A stretch of 39,156 nt of DNA from an uncultured Candidatus Midichloriaceae bacterium (GCA_905479795.1 CAJQNX010000011.1:1-39156), one strand, 5' to 3'; counted from the stretch's first letter, positions 1 through 9,125 are shown. The notes: generated by a model from the sequence alone, not told the origin. Made by a program: numbers and translations.

Positions 1-61
1 TTTTACTTTTCCGCCATTCAACAATATCATTGCGTATTTTCTCAAGTGTAATTTTTTGCAT
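1..61 (-). CDS. 5' end of an unidentified gene, cut by the window edge
   Basis: Only the first 20 codons are visible, beginning MQKITLEKIRNDIVEWRKSK. The ATG at 59-61 has an AAGG Shine-Dalgarno-like run about 10 bases upstream, which supports a real start. The fragment is charged, helical and has no signal peptide. Its style resembles short leader regions found next to transposase genes, but that is a weak impression and no function is assigned. It points the same way as the AAA-ATPase-like gene beside it, with a gap of about 100 bases that contains a perfect DnaA-box sequence (TTATCCACA, 100-108). Confidence 0.4.
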   Translation of the reverse strand, partial: MQKITLEKIRNDIVEWRKSK

Positions 62-157
62 AGTAACTTGCCTTTTTTATTTAAGGTCAAATTTACCATT
101 TATCCACATGATCTGTCACGCAGGCTTACCGGAAGGACACAGTAAACTTGTATAAAA

Positions 158-2395
158 CTATACCTCCACTTCCACTAGCTTTGGAATCCCTTCACATAGA
201 TTAAATGATATTATCGCATCATTATAATAAGAATTTTGAAAAATATTAACGCTGAAATCAGTTAGTTTTTTATCTTCTGGATTGCATTCATTACCTGTAG
301 AAACATAAGCATTTACCGTAGTTTCTTCTTCTATTATATATTTTTTACATTGTTTAAGTGAATCAAAATCTCTTGGAGAAGTAATATTGATTGAGTCATA
401 TTCAAATATTTCTTTACAATCAATGATCTTTGCAGATTTTTCTACAACTAATTTACTAGCAAACGTAATAGCTATACCAGCTTTTTTAAGATACTTCCCA
501 CCTATATTAATAGCTTTTATATAACCAACAGCTTCTAAAGTTGCAAGCCCCATCACACCTGCCCAAACATAATCTGATACTGTATTATTAAACAAGTTGC
601 ATATATGATAATGTATATTATGCATTACTTTAGAATGGTTTTGCAAGTTATCTACTGCACCTGAATAATCACTTTCTTTATAGTAATTTAAAAATTCCTC
701 TCTATTTAAAATAAATGCATAATCCAATGGAGTTAATTGAAAAATTTGATCTTGGTACATATTTAATCCATCTTTACATTTTACTAACCCTTGCAATGCT
801 TTAAATACATTTTTACTTTCAAATATTATAGATAATTGTAGGAAATTAAAATTCATACTATAATCGTTGCAATTAACAGTTCCTTTATTAATTTCCGCTG
901 TACTTCCTTTATAGTCATCTTCTTTAATCAGATTAACTGCTTTTAGGTAATGAGATTTTTCTAAATTATCAAGTATCAGTTTGCAATGATTACCATCTTT
1001 CGGAATTATATTCATAAATTCCTCTAATAATTCTGCATTTGGTATAGAAAATTCAAATTCCTTGCCATTTTTTTTCACTGAGTATGCAAAAAATTCCTCA
1101 TTATCAATATCTGAATACCAATCATACTTAAATAACGAGATTTGATTATCAAATTTTAATTTGAAAGTTTTTTTGGCTGATAATTCTAAAAATTTTTGAC
1201 TCAACGCACTGTTTAAACACTTTTCTCTAGTAAATAGGCGCTGCAAAATTGTACTGGCACCACTTTTTGTCCAATAATTTTGCGGAACAAGATCATTATT
1301 AGAATATGCGGTATTGAGATATTTCATCACAGCCCATGGAGTATACGCATGAATGTATGTATTTACTCCCACAGGGATATAATACCCATCGTACCAATCT
1401 GTTATTGTATCAAAAACTTTTTCTTTATTTTCAAAAGGAAATTTGCTTACCAGTTCCTTCACTTCATCTGATGAAAAGCCAAAATTTTTACTAAATTTAA
1501 TATCGGAAATTCCATATGGTGATACATTATTGCAACCAGAGCCTGCTTCTTTATAAATTGTATCAAATATACCTGTTAATATTATCTTTTCTGAATCTGG
1601 ATTGGTCTTAGCTAAAGGCGAACAAAGTGTTTGAGAAATAAGTTTTGATATTTCAACCACCAACTTATTTTGCTCTGGATTTTGCTTTTTTCCTAAATTT
1701 TCTTCTAAAAATGCATTGATTGGTTTGTCGTATTCATCAACTAAAATATAGACTTTTTCTCCATGATGTTTGTGCAATAACTCACTTAAAAACCTTATAC
1801 TGCCTTCTAATGTAATTCCCTGATAATCGATATTTATATGTTTTTGAAAATCTGCCCTCTCATCTTCATATAATTTATCACTATCCAAAATATATCTAAA
1901 ATCCTTATATAAAGATTTTATCATATTCTTGAGCTTATCTCTTATTTCCTCAATTGCATCACCTGTTATCTCTTTTAAGCTTATGAATATCACTGGGTGT
2001 TTTCCTTGATATTTCATGTAATAGCCTTTATCTGCTTTTGATATAGCTAATTTATAATTTAAAAATATATCTTTATTACAAACTAATTTTTCACTATTCC
2101 AAAAAGGCAATGACCAAGTCCACGGATAGAAAAGAGAGTAATTATCCTCTGCCTGGTCTACTTTTTTACACTCTTTATTTTCTGGTTCAAGGAATGTTTT
2201 TAACATATCCAAATTTAGGGTTTTACCCCATCTTCTAGGATAAGTAATCAGCATAGCTTTTTCACTGCTATCTAGTACTTCTTTTATAAACAAAGTTTTA
2301 TCAACATAGACATCATACTGAGTAACCATCTCTTTAAAGTTATCAGTACCTAAGGCAATTTTTAGTGGCTGATTTTTATTTTCAGGATAAGTCAT
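158..2395 (-). CDS. AAA-ATPase-like protein with ankyrin-like C-terminal region
   Basis: The N-terminal two-thirds match the 'AAA-ATPase-like' family (often paired with a PD-(D/E)XK nuclease), abundant in Rickettsiales and gut anaerobes. Visible marks, numbered from the upstream GTG at 2404: a 'DNFKEMV...YVDKT' opening at about 21-37, a Walker-A-like PRRWGKT at 56-62, a Walker B LVDEYDKP near 220, and the family's TGIFDTIYKEAGSGCNN block. The usual C-terminal nuclease motifs are not visible. Instead, residues about 505-570 look like degenerate ankyrin repeats (for example TPLDYAFILNREEF), followed by a hydrophobic, Ala/Gly-rich stretch at about 605-655. An ATG at 2395 is preferred over the GTG three codons upstream; neither has a good ribosome site. 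Its job is unknown in any host; the ankyrin-like tail suggests protein binding, possibly an effector. Confidence 0.75.
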   Translation of the reverse strand: MTYPENKNQPLKIALGTDNFKEMVTQYDVYVDKTLFIKEVLDSSEKAMLITYPRRWGKTLNLDMLKTFLEPENKECKKVDQAEDNYSLFYPWTWSLPFWNSEKLVCNKDIFLNYKLAISKADKGYYMKYQGKHPVIFISLKEITGDAIEEIRDKLKNMIKSLYKDFRYILDSDKLYEDERADFQKHINIDYQGITLEGSIRFLSELLHKHHGEKVYILVDEYDKPINAFLEENLGKKQNPEQNKLVVEISKLISQTLCSPLAKTNPDSEKIILTGIFDTIYKEAGSGCNNVSPYGISDIKFSKNFGFSSDEVKELVSKFPFENKEKVFDTITDWYDGYYIPVGVNTYIHAYTPWAVMKYLNTAYSNNDLVPQNYWTKSGASTILQRLFTREKCLNSALSQKFLELSAKKTFKLKFDNQISLFKYDWYSDIDNEEFFAYSVKKNGKEFEFSIPNAELLEEFMNIIPKDGNHCKLILDNLEKSHYLKAVNLIKEDDYKGSTAEINKGTVNCNDYSMNFNFLQLSIIFESKNVFKALQGLVKCKDGLNMYQDQIFQLTPLDYAFILNREEFLNYYKESDYSGAVDNLQNHSKVMHNIHYHICNLFNNTVSDYVWAGVMGLATLEAVGYIKAINIGGKYLKKAGIAITFASKLVVEKSAKIIDCKEIFEYDSINITSPRDFDSLKQCKKYIIEEETTVNAYVSTGNECNPEDKKLTDFSVNIFQNSYYNDAIISFNLCEGIPKLVEVEV

Positions 2396-2474
2396 AACAC
2401 ACACGCCAAGTAAAAATTTATAACTTATATACCATATTTTTACTTAATTTATACTTTTTATCAATAAAATTAGT

Positions 2475-3749
2475 TTATTTGACGTTAATTTTATAGTATT
2501 GCTTTAGTTTATTTTGCAGTGTGTTTATTGAAATGCCCAGCACTTTAGCTATTAAATCATAATTTTTATCATATCTTGATAAGGCCTTATTTATTGCCTT
2601 TTTTTCTGTCACCTCTAGTGATTCTATACTATCTTCATCCGAAACATTTATTATAGATATATATTTATCTTCAATTTTGGAACCAATGGAAGTCAATACT
2701 GCTCTGTGAATAGTATTTTCAAGCTCCCTAACATTGCCTGGCCAAGAATGCAATGTTAGCTTTTGTAATGCAGATTCATCTAAAACTTTGGCCTCTAGAT
2801 TATTTATTTTGCAATATTTTTTAAGGAAATATTCTGTTAATGGTTTGATGTCCTCAATTCTATCAGCAAGTGATGGTACTTCTAAATGTATAACATTTAA
2901 TCTATAAAATAAATCTTCTCTGAAATTGCCCTTTTTTACCTCTGAAATTAAATTTCGGTTAGTTGTAGCTATAATTCTAATATTAAGCTTCACTGGCTCA
3001 TTACCACCCACTCTAAATATTTCTCTTTCCTGAACTGCCCTTAATAACTTAGCCTGTAACTTTAAATCCATTTCACTAATTTCATCTAAAAAAAGCGTAC
3101 TATTATTTGCCTGCTCAAATTTTCCAATCCTTCTTTCTACAGCACCAGTAAATGCACCTTTTTCATGTCCAAACATTTCTGACTCTAGTAAACTTTCAGG
3201 AATTGCAGCGCAATTTATTGATACCAATTCATTTGATGGATTTTTACCATGCTTATGTATCAATTTTGCAATAATTTCTTTGCCAACTCCTGATTGACCA
3301 GAAATCAAAACATTAGCAATCGATGGGGCAATTTGCTTAGCAATTGAGATCACCCTTAACATTTCTTGAGAAAAACAAATTATCTCTTCATCATTTTCTG
3401 AATTATTTGATATTATCGAAAATAAAGTAGCAATCACATCTTTATTTGGTGGAAGTAATACATATTCAACTGCCCCCTCTTTTATACTTTCAGCAGCTCT
3501 TTTTGGATTATTAGAAAGCCCACAAGAAACAATAGGTATTGAAAAATGTTCATTATCAAGTGCGGTTTTTAATTCTTTAATATTCATTTCAGAATCAATC
3601 ATGATTAATTCAATATTCTTGCCATTTCTCAATGTTATCATAGCTGAGTTAAAATCAGTCGCATGCATAATTTTAGCATTTTGCTCCTTAGCTAATTTTG
3701 CAGCATGAATCATATGTCCTTTTAAATCACCCACTATCAATAAACGCAT
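2475..3749 (-). CDS. flbD: FlbD-like sigma-54-dependent flagellar transcription activator
   Basis: This 424-residue protein has the three-part layout of an NtrC-family activator. An atypical receiver-like domain occupies residues 1-115 (MRLLIVGDLKG opening, D52 in the phospho-site position, but VGD in place of the paired acidic residues). The AAA+ sigma-54 domain has Walker A GQSGVGKE at 151-158, the sigma-54 contact loop GAFTGA at 198-203 and Walker B LFLDEI at 219-224. A Fis-type helix-turn-helix lies at about 385-424. The receiver sequence (VSCGL, KRAAESIKEGA, LLPP) resembles Caulobacter FlbD rather than NtrC or NtrX as I recall them. In Caulobacter, FlbD with FliX controls late flagellar genes. 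It implies that sigma-54 and flagellar genes exist elsewhere in the genome. Two TATAAT-like hexamers lie just upstream of the ATG. Confidence 0.8.
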   Translation of the reverse strand: MRLLIVGDLKGHMIHAAKLAKEQNAKIMHATDFNSAMITLRNGKNIELIMIDSEMNIKELKTALDNEHFSIPIVSCGLSNNPKRAAESIKEGAVEYVLLPPNKDVIATLFSIISNNSENDEEIICFSQEMLRVISIAKQIAPSIANVLISGQSGVGKEIIAKLIHKHGKNPSNELVSINCAAIPESLLESEMFGHEKGAFTGAVERRIGKFEQANNSTLFLDEISEMDLKLQAKLLRAVQEREIFRVGGNEPVKLNIRIIATTNRNLISEVKKGNFREDLFYRLNVIHLEVPSLADRIEDIKPLTEYFLKKYCKINNLEAKVLDESALQKLTLHSWPGNVRELENTIHRAVLTSIGSKIEDKYISIINVSDEDSIESLEVTEKKAINKALSRYDKNYDLIAKVLGISINTLQNKLKQYYKINVK

Positions 3750-3829
3750 CTTTCACTCTATAATTTATTACCTAAATTATAGTCACAAAATAACTTAAAT
3801 CAATGTACGATATCCTATTAGTAATACAA

Positions 3830-4666
3830 TCATTCATCGAAATTTATATTACCCCATGGAATACCACCTATCACCCCTGCAATAAAAATTAAAACAGTTG
3901 CCAAGCACAATGCAAATGAAGGTTTTGCAAATCCAAGTAAAATCAAAATCAATATAGAAATGATTGGATTAAAGTACGATAAAATACTTAGTAATTTTAA
4001 ATTACCTTTTTTAATTCCATAATCCCAGAAAAAATATGCTAAGCAATGTGTGGCAATACCCATAAATATCAGCGCCAATACGTTGCCAAAAGATGGGGTT
4101 ACAGTTTCTTCATAGTACAAATGCATGCAAAGTGATAATATTAATCCAAAGCCACAATAAATTCCGATCATTTCTGGCTTTAACCTACCGTATGATTTTG
4201 AAATTAACGTATAACATGTCCAAAATAGCGCCGCACTAAATGCAAAAATATACCCTTTTATGTATCGATATTCAAAAACAACACCCCCTGGATTATCATA
4301 AAAAATCAAAATATATATTGCTATAAATGCAATAATACTGGATATGAAGTATCTAAAATGAAATTTTTCATTGGGCATTAGTGCGGAAAAAAGAATAACC
4401 ATGATAGGCCATAAGAAATTAATTAAATCTGCATGTGCAGTAGGTGAATGCTTAAAGGACATAATAAAAAGCACTTCATTTCCAAAGATACCAATTATAC
4501 CAACCACCCAAATATAAAAAGGATGATTAGCAACATTTTTCCAATTATTATTCTTTATGTTATATAAAACTGAACATACAAAACCTATGAAAAATACTAT
4601 AGCTAATATTTCATAAGTAGGAATGCCCTTTAAACTTGCAACTAATACTGCCGATACAGCCCACAT
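3830..4666 (-). CDS. EamA/DMT-superfamily permease, N-terminus uncertain
   Basis: A 10-helix drug/metabolite transporter made of two EamA repeats. Hydrophobic segments run throughout, with the family-like HSPTAHADLINFLWPIMVIL region of the first repeat and a second repeat of CYTLISKSYG to the end. The substrate is unknown. The first ATG (4664-4666) falls in the middle of transmembrane helix 1. The reading frame stays open upstream to 4726 and encodes a plausible missing start (KANIIGQLGLL) that matches how EamA proteins begin. No ATG, GTG or TTG lies in that extension, only ATT and ATA codons. The gene therefore starts at a rare codon, makes a shortened protein, or carries a frameshift near its 5' end. 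Confidence 0.75.
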   Translation of the reverse strand: MWAVSAVLVASLKGIPTYEILAIVFFIGFVCSVLYNIKNNNWKNVANHPFYIWVVGIIGIFGNEVLFIMSFKHSPTAHADLINFLWPIMVILFSALMPNEKFHFRYFISSIIAFIAIYILIFYDNPGGVVFEYRYIKGYIFAFSAALFWTCYTLISKSYGRLKPEMIGIYCGFGLILSLCMHLYYEETVTPSFGNVLALIFMGIATHCLAYFFWDYGIKKGNLKLLSILSYFNPIISILILILLGFAKPSFALCLATVLIFIAGVIGGIPWGNINFDE

Positions 4667-5109
4667 TAAAAGCCCTAACTGACCAATTATATTAGCTTTA
4701 TTATTCTTATAAAAACTACTGTTAATTTAACTATACACACTATTAAGGATAACATTTTATTTATGAACTAAAAAAAGTCAACATTGTTAAAAAAGAGTTG
4801 TTATCAACAATTTATTGACATAAAAATAATTATTTCTATCTTTTATTGTTAATTTATTGACTAGTAATCTAGCAATAAGTATAATGCGTCATGAAATAAT
4901 ATTTTAAACCTATGAAAATTAACCATATATCATCTTATAGCATTAGGGGCGTTCTGCTAAGATGGGTTAATTGCAATTTCATTTGGCTGAAATTTACGTC
5001 TTATCTAAGGTCAATTTATAAACTTAGTTGCTGTATTATTTAGTTGATTTTCTAAATTACACCTCCTTTTTCCTACATAAATCTACAATAAATTTTAACG
5101 GTAAAAATC
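4667..5109. other. 443-base intergenic region with a divergent promoter area
   Basis: No gene is recognised beyond the possible 5' extension of the DMT permease (to 4726). The stretch is AT-rich with several TTGAC- and TATAAT-like words. The 3' half (about 4890-5109) would be a leader of more than 200 bases if the promoter at 4857-4885 drives the gene at 5110. No known riboswitch or small RNA was recognised in it. Confidence 0.5.
4857..4885 (+). promoter_or_regulatory. Strong sigma-70-type promoter
   Basis: TTGACT (4857-4862), a 17-base spacer and a perfect TATAAT (4880-4885). Transcription would begin near 4892, giving an unusually long leader of about 218 bases before the 383-residue orphan gene at 5110, or an unannotated small RNA in between. 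Confidence 0.6.
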
Positions 5110-6261
5110 ATGTATTATATTCACTCTATACACGCTGCAGCTAATGTAGTTATCTCAGCAGTAACACCGGTTGCTAGAGCAACAGCAGCATATTCAACTG
5201 CATACCTATTTAATTCACACGTATACGAACCATTGGCTAATACTGCATCAGAGTATGCTAAAGAGTGGGGGTTATATGAATATAAAACTGCAGTTTCTGA
5301 AAGCATATACAATTTTACCTCTACTAATTTAAGCCCTGAAGTTGCTGATTTTGGCTCTCATTTATCAAAAAATTTCCTCCCATCATTAAAAGATGCTGTG
5401 CTTTTAGATGGTATAGTATTTTATGTTTTAGGAGGTCCGATATTACCAGGAATAATTGGAGCGACAATTGCCTATGACTTAAGAGAAAGTATTAATAATT
5501 ATTTTGAAAATTCTAAGTTACATGGAGTAGCAGGAGGATTTTTTGCTGGTGCAATTAAATATGGAATTGCAGGATTAACCTTAGATAAAAAAGTATTATT
5601 GATAGGTGCGATGAATAATGCAGCTTATGAATATTTTAAAACAGCAGATGATGATCCCGTTACTAATAACGATGTAATAGGCTTATACGCCTTACTATTT
5701 CAAATTGAGGGTACAGATGCTGTACTTAACGTTATGCTAAGAGAAAAGGGTATATTAGAGCAACTTACAAAAACATTGAAGGTAGCAGGGCTGTTGAGTG
5801 GTTCAGTGTGGGGATTCTTAACACCAGGAGATAAATCTTTTTACTGTGATACCACGCAATGTTATAAAAAAGATTTATTGGTACATAACATAACTTATAT
5901 AGATGAAAGATATAAAGGTGATTATGATTTTACTTTAAAACGTATCCCAAATCATTTTTATAAGATGTATAATGACACTTTAGATGCCACAACTTATATT
6001 AATGAAAAATATAAAGGTGATCATGATTCTACTTTAGAACGTATATTAAATTATTTCCCTAAGTACGCTTTACTTATAACTTCTGAAGAAGAAGTGACAA
6101 ATATGAATTCTACACTTTATTATAGTACTAAAACACAGTGTGCTTTAAAAGATTTTACACAATTAAATATCTGCCGCCTGGATGAATATTATGATGAGTC
6201 ATCACAAAATACTGAATTGACCAGCGAAGAAGTTTCACAAAATATAAAAGAAGACCTTTAA
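5110..6261 (+). CDS. Orphan 383-residue protein with hydrophobic core and internal repeats
   Basis: Not recognised. The N-terminus is Ala/Val/Thr-rich (HAAANVVISAV) and amphipathic rather than a clear signal peptide. Residues about 98-190 form a Gly/Ala/Ile-rich, membrane-prone block (VLGGPILPGIIGATIAYDL; GVAGGFFAGAIKYGIAG). The C-terminal third is soluble and repetitive. A unit beginning TYIDERYKGDYDFTLKR at residue 262 recurs with a 33-residue period at 295 (TYINEKYKGDHDSTLER). A second pair, TTQCYKKD (from 248) and KTQCALKD (from 341), flanks it. It ends in IKEDL. It has its own promoter region and a strong terminator, so it is a single-gene unit. The glycine-rich hydrophobic core plus repeats suggest a membrane-inserting or host-interacting protein, but that is inference. 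Confidence 0.7.
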   Translation: MYYIHSIHAAANVVISAVTPVARATAAYSTAYLFNSHVYEPLANTASEYAKEWGLYEYKTAVSESIYNFTSTNLSPEVADFGSHLSKNFLPSLKDAVLLDGIVFYVLGGPILPGIIGATIAYDLRESINNYFENSKLHGVAGGFFAGAIKYGIAGLTLDKKVLLIGAMNNAAYEYFKTADDDPVTNNDVIGLYALLFQIEGTDAVLNVMLREKGILEQLTKTLKVAGLLSGSVWGFLTPGDKSFYCDTTQCYKKDLLVHNITYIDERYKGDYDFTLKRIPNHFYKMYNDTLDATTYINEKYKGDHDSTLERILNYFPKYALLITSEEEVTNMNSTLYYSTKTQCALKDFTQLNICRLDEYYDESSQNTELTSEEVSQNIKEDL

Positions 6262-6265
6262 TCTA

Positions 6266-6305
6266 AAATGCGATGCCTCACTTTTTGCATCGCATTTAAT
6301 TTTTA
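6266..6305 (+). terminator. Rho-independent terminator
   Basis: A perfect 11-base-pair stem (AAATGCGATGC at 6266-6276 with GCATCGCATTT at 6287-6297) around a 10-base loop, then a T-rich tail (AATTTTT). It lies five bases after the stop of the 383-residue orphan gene. Confidence 0.85.
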
Positions 6306-6385
6306 GTGAAAATAAAGCTATAAATTATATTAAAAAAAACTTTACAAGATTATTGCTGAAACTTATCATCTTATAATAATATTTT

Positions 6386-8323
6386 ATGTTACTATGGGCG
6401 ATGAAAAAAGTATCAGATTTTATTTTAACGGGACAAGGTACGACTGGTAAAACTCCAAGCTTTCAAGCTAAATTAAAAGGTGATACTACAGAAGTAAGGT
6501 ATCAAATTAAACGGTCAAATTATATAAATCAATTTAGAAGATGGATTGGATTGGACCCTGATCAATCTGACATACTTGGTGAATATATTGCGTCTAGAGT
6601 AACAGCAAGCTTGCTTAATAAAAATTCACCTCCAGATTTAGCTCCTGAAGTTGATTTAATTTATAATGAAAATCAGCACGATTTTAGTTTAGCATCAAAA
6701 TATTTAAATGACAGAGAGCAAAGATTTGTTGGCATGACTCTTGGTGAATTAATTGAAAATAAAGATAAACTAAACGTTCAAGAAGAAGTAAAAAATCTTA
6801 ATGAATTAAGCGAATATTTAAGTACCTTAAATAAAATAGAATCTGTACTAGAACTTAGTACTCCTAGACAAAAAGTGTTAGCTAAGCTTGTTAAAGATTC
6901 TATAGAAAAATTAGATTCTATTTTTCAAGAAATTGAACAAACTAAAAAAATTGAAGAACCTTATGAAAAAAGAAGAAAAAAAACAAAATTAGTATTTGGA
7001 AAAGCCAAAGATAACCAATTATCAATTGATAAATCTTGTAAAATTGAAATTGAAGGTGTGCCAGAAGTTGTTTCTATAAATAAAATTGAACTTTACAATG
7101 CTTTAGCAAGCTCAATTATTCTTGGTGATCATGATATAAATCCTAATAATTTTTATGCTATTTTTGATAAAAAAACAAAAGAAGTGCGTATTGGAAGAAT
7201 CGATTTGGGCCATGCATTTAATGATTTAATGAAAAATTGGATGGTTGGTTCTCATACACCTAATATTAATGGTAATCGAGGAACAGTTTTAGATTTTCTT
7301 AACAGAAAAAAAGAAAACGGAGGGGTAACAAAATTCAGTAGGCATATTGACAGAGGAATTATTTTAGACCCTGAGTTTTCGCAAGCTTTGAGAGATCAAA
7401 CCGAAAATATCACTAGCACATTAGATGTTTGTAAAGATGAGTTGTTAGAATTAATGAAAGCAGATAACAAAGTAAGAAAAAAGTTAGTAAAATCAGCAAA
7501 GACTTTACAAAAAAGAATAGGGATAAATGGCTTCTTTGATAAAATTACTCATCAAATTGGTAATATTCCTAATAAAACACTAAGAAACATTATTGGAGTA
7601 ACGGTGTTATTTACTCGAAAATTACTTCAAACACTTCTTTTTATACCAAAAAAAATATTAAGTATTCCAAGAAATATTGCTTTGCTTATTCCTCCAGTTA
7701 AAAATTATTATGGGCAGCAACAACATAAATCAGATGAAATATTGATCAATAATCTTTTCGATAATTGTAATAAATATATTGCTAAAAATCAGAAAGAATC
7801 TCAATCTGTTGCAAACGTAATTGATATTCAAATAATTGTTAAAAATTTATTAGAAAAAGAACATCCTATGGAAAGAGATATTAGAGAAGCAAAAGATAAA
7901 ATTAAAGCTATTTACCAAACAGATCAAAATTATTTAAAAAATAAATCTTTAAAGGATAAAGTTGAGTGGGTCAATTATAACGAATCCTCTCAGCCATTAA
8001 AAATGAACTTAAATAAATACATAAAAACCCAAGCCAAACAATTAGGAAAAAAAGATTTGGCTATACAAATAATAAAAACTTTTAAGGGCGAAAATATGGT
8101 CTCACAAGAAGTAGATAATGGGGTTAATCAAATTAAAAGCGCAACTAAAGAGCTATCCATAAAAAAAACTAATCAACATCATTCACATCATGCAGTAGAT
8201 GTAGGGCGGCATCACACAATAAAGACAACCCTAGATTTAGCAATAAAAGATCACGATATTAAAAAATCATTCTGTTCTGGAGAAAACTCTCTAAATAAAG
8301 TATCACGTATTAGAGTGCACTAA
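6386..8323 (+). CDS. Atypical PI3/4-kinase-like protein, candidate effector
   Basis: No family is certain, but the first 290 residues read like an atypical (PI3/4-kinase-like) kinase. There is a Gly/Thr-rich turn (GQGTTGKT, 16-23), a beta-strand lysine (YQIKRSN, K42) and an acidic helix GEYIASRVTASLL (E66). Next come PEVDLIYNE (strand) and a hinge-like ASKYLND. The catalytic loop is LGDHDINPNN (D248, H249, D250, N252, N255), followed by the metal-binding IGRIDLGHAF (D273). The rest is helical and basic, with a hydrophobic stretch IIGVTVLFTRKLLQTLLFIP and a His-rich tail (HHSHHAVDVGRHH). Rickettsia Risk1 is a known PI3-kinase effector of comparable motif type; relationship to it is a hypothesis. 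A TATAAT at 6372-6377 would start RNA near 6384, so the second ATG at 6401 is also possible. No signal peptide is visible. Confidence 0.6.
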   Translation: MLLWAMKKVSDFILTGQGTTGKTPSFQAKLKGDTTEVRYQIKRSNYINQFRRWIGLDPDQSDILGEYIASRVTASLLNKNSPPDLAPEVDLIYNENQHDFSLASKYLNDREQRFVGMTLGELIENKDKLNVQEEVKNLNELSEYLSTLNKIESVLELSTPRQKVLAKLVKDSIEKLDSIFQEIEQTKKIEEPYEKRRKKTKLVFGKAKDNQLSIDKSCKIEIEGVPEVVSINKIELYNALASSIILGDHDINPNNFYAIFDKKTKEVRIGRIDLGHAFNDLMKNWMVGSHTPNINGNRGTVLDFLNRKKENGGVTKFSRHIDRGIILDPEFSQALRDQTENITSTLDVCKDELLELMKADNKVRKKLVKSAKTLQKRIGINGFFDKITHQIGNIPNKTLRNIIGVTVLFTRKLLQTLLFIPKKILSIPRNIALLIPPVKNYYGQQQHKSDEILINNLFDNCNKYIAKNQKESQSVANVIDIQIIVKNLLEKEHPMERDIREAKDKIKAIYQTDQNYLKNKSLKDKVEWVNYNESSQPLKMNLNKYIKTQAKQLGKKDLAIQIIKTFKGENMVSQEVDNGVNQIKSATKELSIKKTNQHHSHHAVDVGRHHTIKTTLDLAIKDHDIKKSFCSGENSLNKVSRIRVH

Positions 8324-8827
8324 TGCCGTTTTGAAAATTAAGAAAAACCCCATGGTGTATGAGAATTAAAATTAGTAATGAATTGATTGCTAAAATAGAA
8401 GATAGGAAAAGAATATAAAAAGAAAAGAAATAAAAAATAGGTTAACTTTACTCTGCAAGAAGAAAAATTAATGCAAAATAATTATAAGTGGAGATAAATT
8501 ATTCAAATACTGTAAAAAACATAAAGAAGTGCTGGGAATTGGTAAAAAAGTAAAGCTAAGGGGAAATGTTATGGAAGATGGGGGAATTGACTATATGCAT
8601 TTAGGTAGCTATGGAGAAATAATAATATGCGAAGAAATATTAAAAAAAAGGATAGATTTTCTACAATCTATAATCATAAAAATTGACTTTGATCTGTATT
8701 CTAAGATAAGACCGTGAAAATGAAAGAAAAGAAGAAAAATATAAAACAGTTAGTAGCAGATTTAAGCCTAGATAAACGCATTAGAAAAAGTGGTAAAATG
8801 CTATGCGATACACAAAGCAATAAAATT

Positions 8828-8985
8828 GATAACGGGTCAGAATTTATATAGAAGGAGCTAGATATATAGGTAATAACAAGGAGTAGCATTATATTATTCA
8901 AGAGCTAAACCTATAGACAATGTTTTTATAGAGAGTTTTAATGGTGAGTTTAGGAATGAATACTGAAATCAATATTGGTTCCTGA
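8828..8985 (+). pseudogene. Remnant of IS3-type transposase (OrfB, DDE domain)
   Basis: The frame at 8828 reads DNGSEFI, the classic second-Asp motif of IS3-type OrfB. After a stop and a frame change, the frame from 8901 reads RAKPIDNVFIESFNGEFRNEY, then a stop, then NQYWFL. This matches the family's PGKPxDNxxIESFNGxxRxExLN..WF block that surrounds the catalytic Glu. Stops and at least one frameshift make it non-functional. The limits are set by the recognisable motifs only. Confidence 0.75.
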
Positions 8986-9125
8986 ACAGAAGATGCTATG
9001 TATAAAGTTGAAAGTAACGAGAAGAATGAAATGACCCCCAAGTCGTTCGACCAAAATTAACTTAAAAAGAGAGGCAATTTCTTGACAAAACTCTATCATA
9101 TTTTAACCTCCTTAATAATATTGTA

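Noticed and set aside
8529..8717. Short plus-strand ORF of 62 codons (GTG start)
   Set aside because: It lies in decayed mobile-element DNA, has no ribosome site or family feature, and its composition looks like a chance frame.
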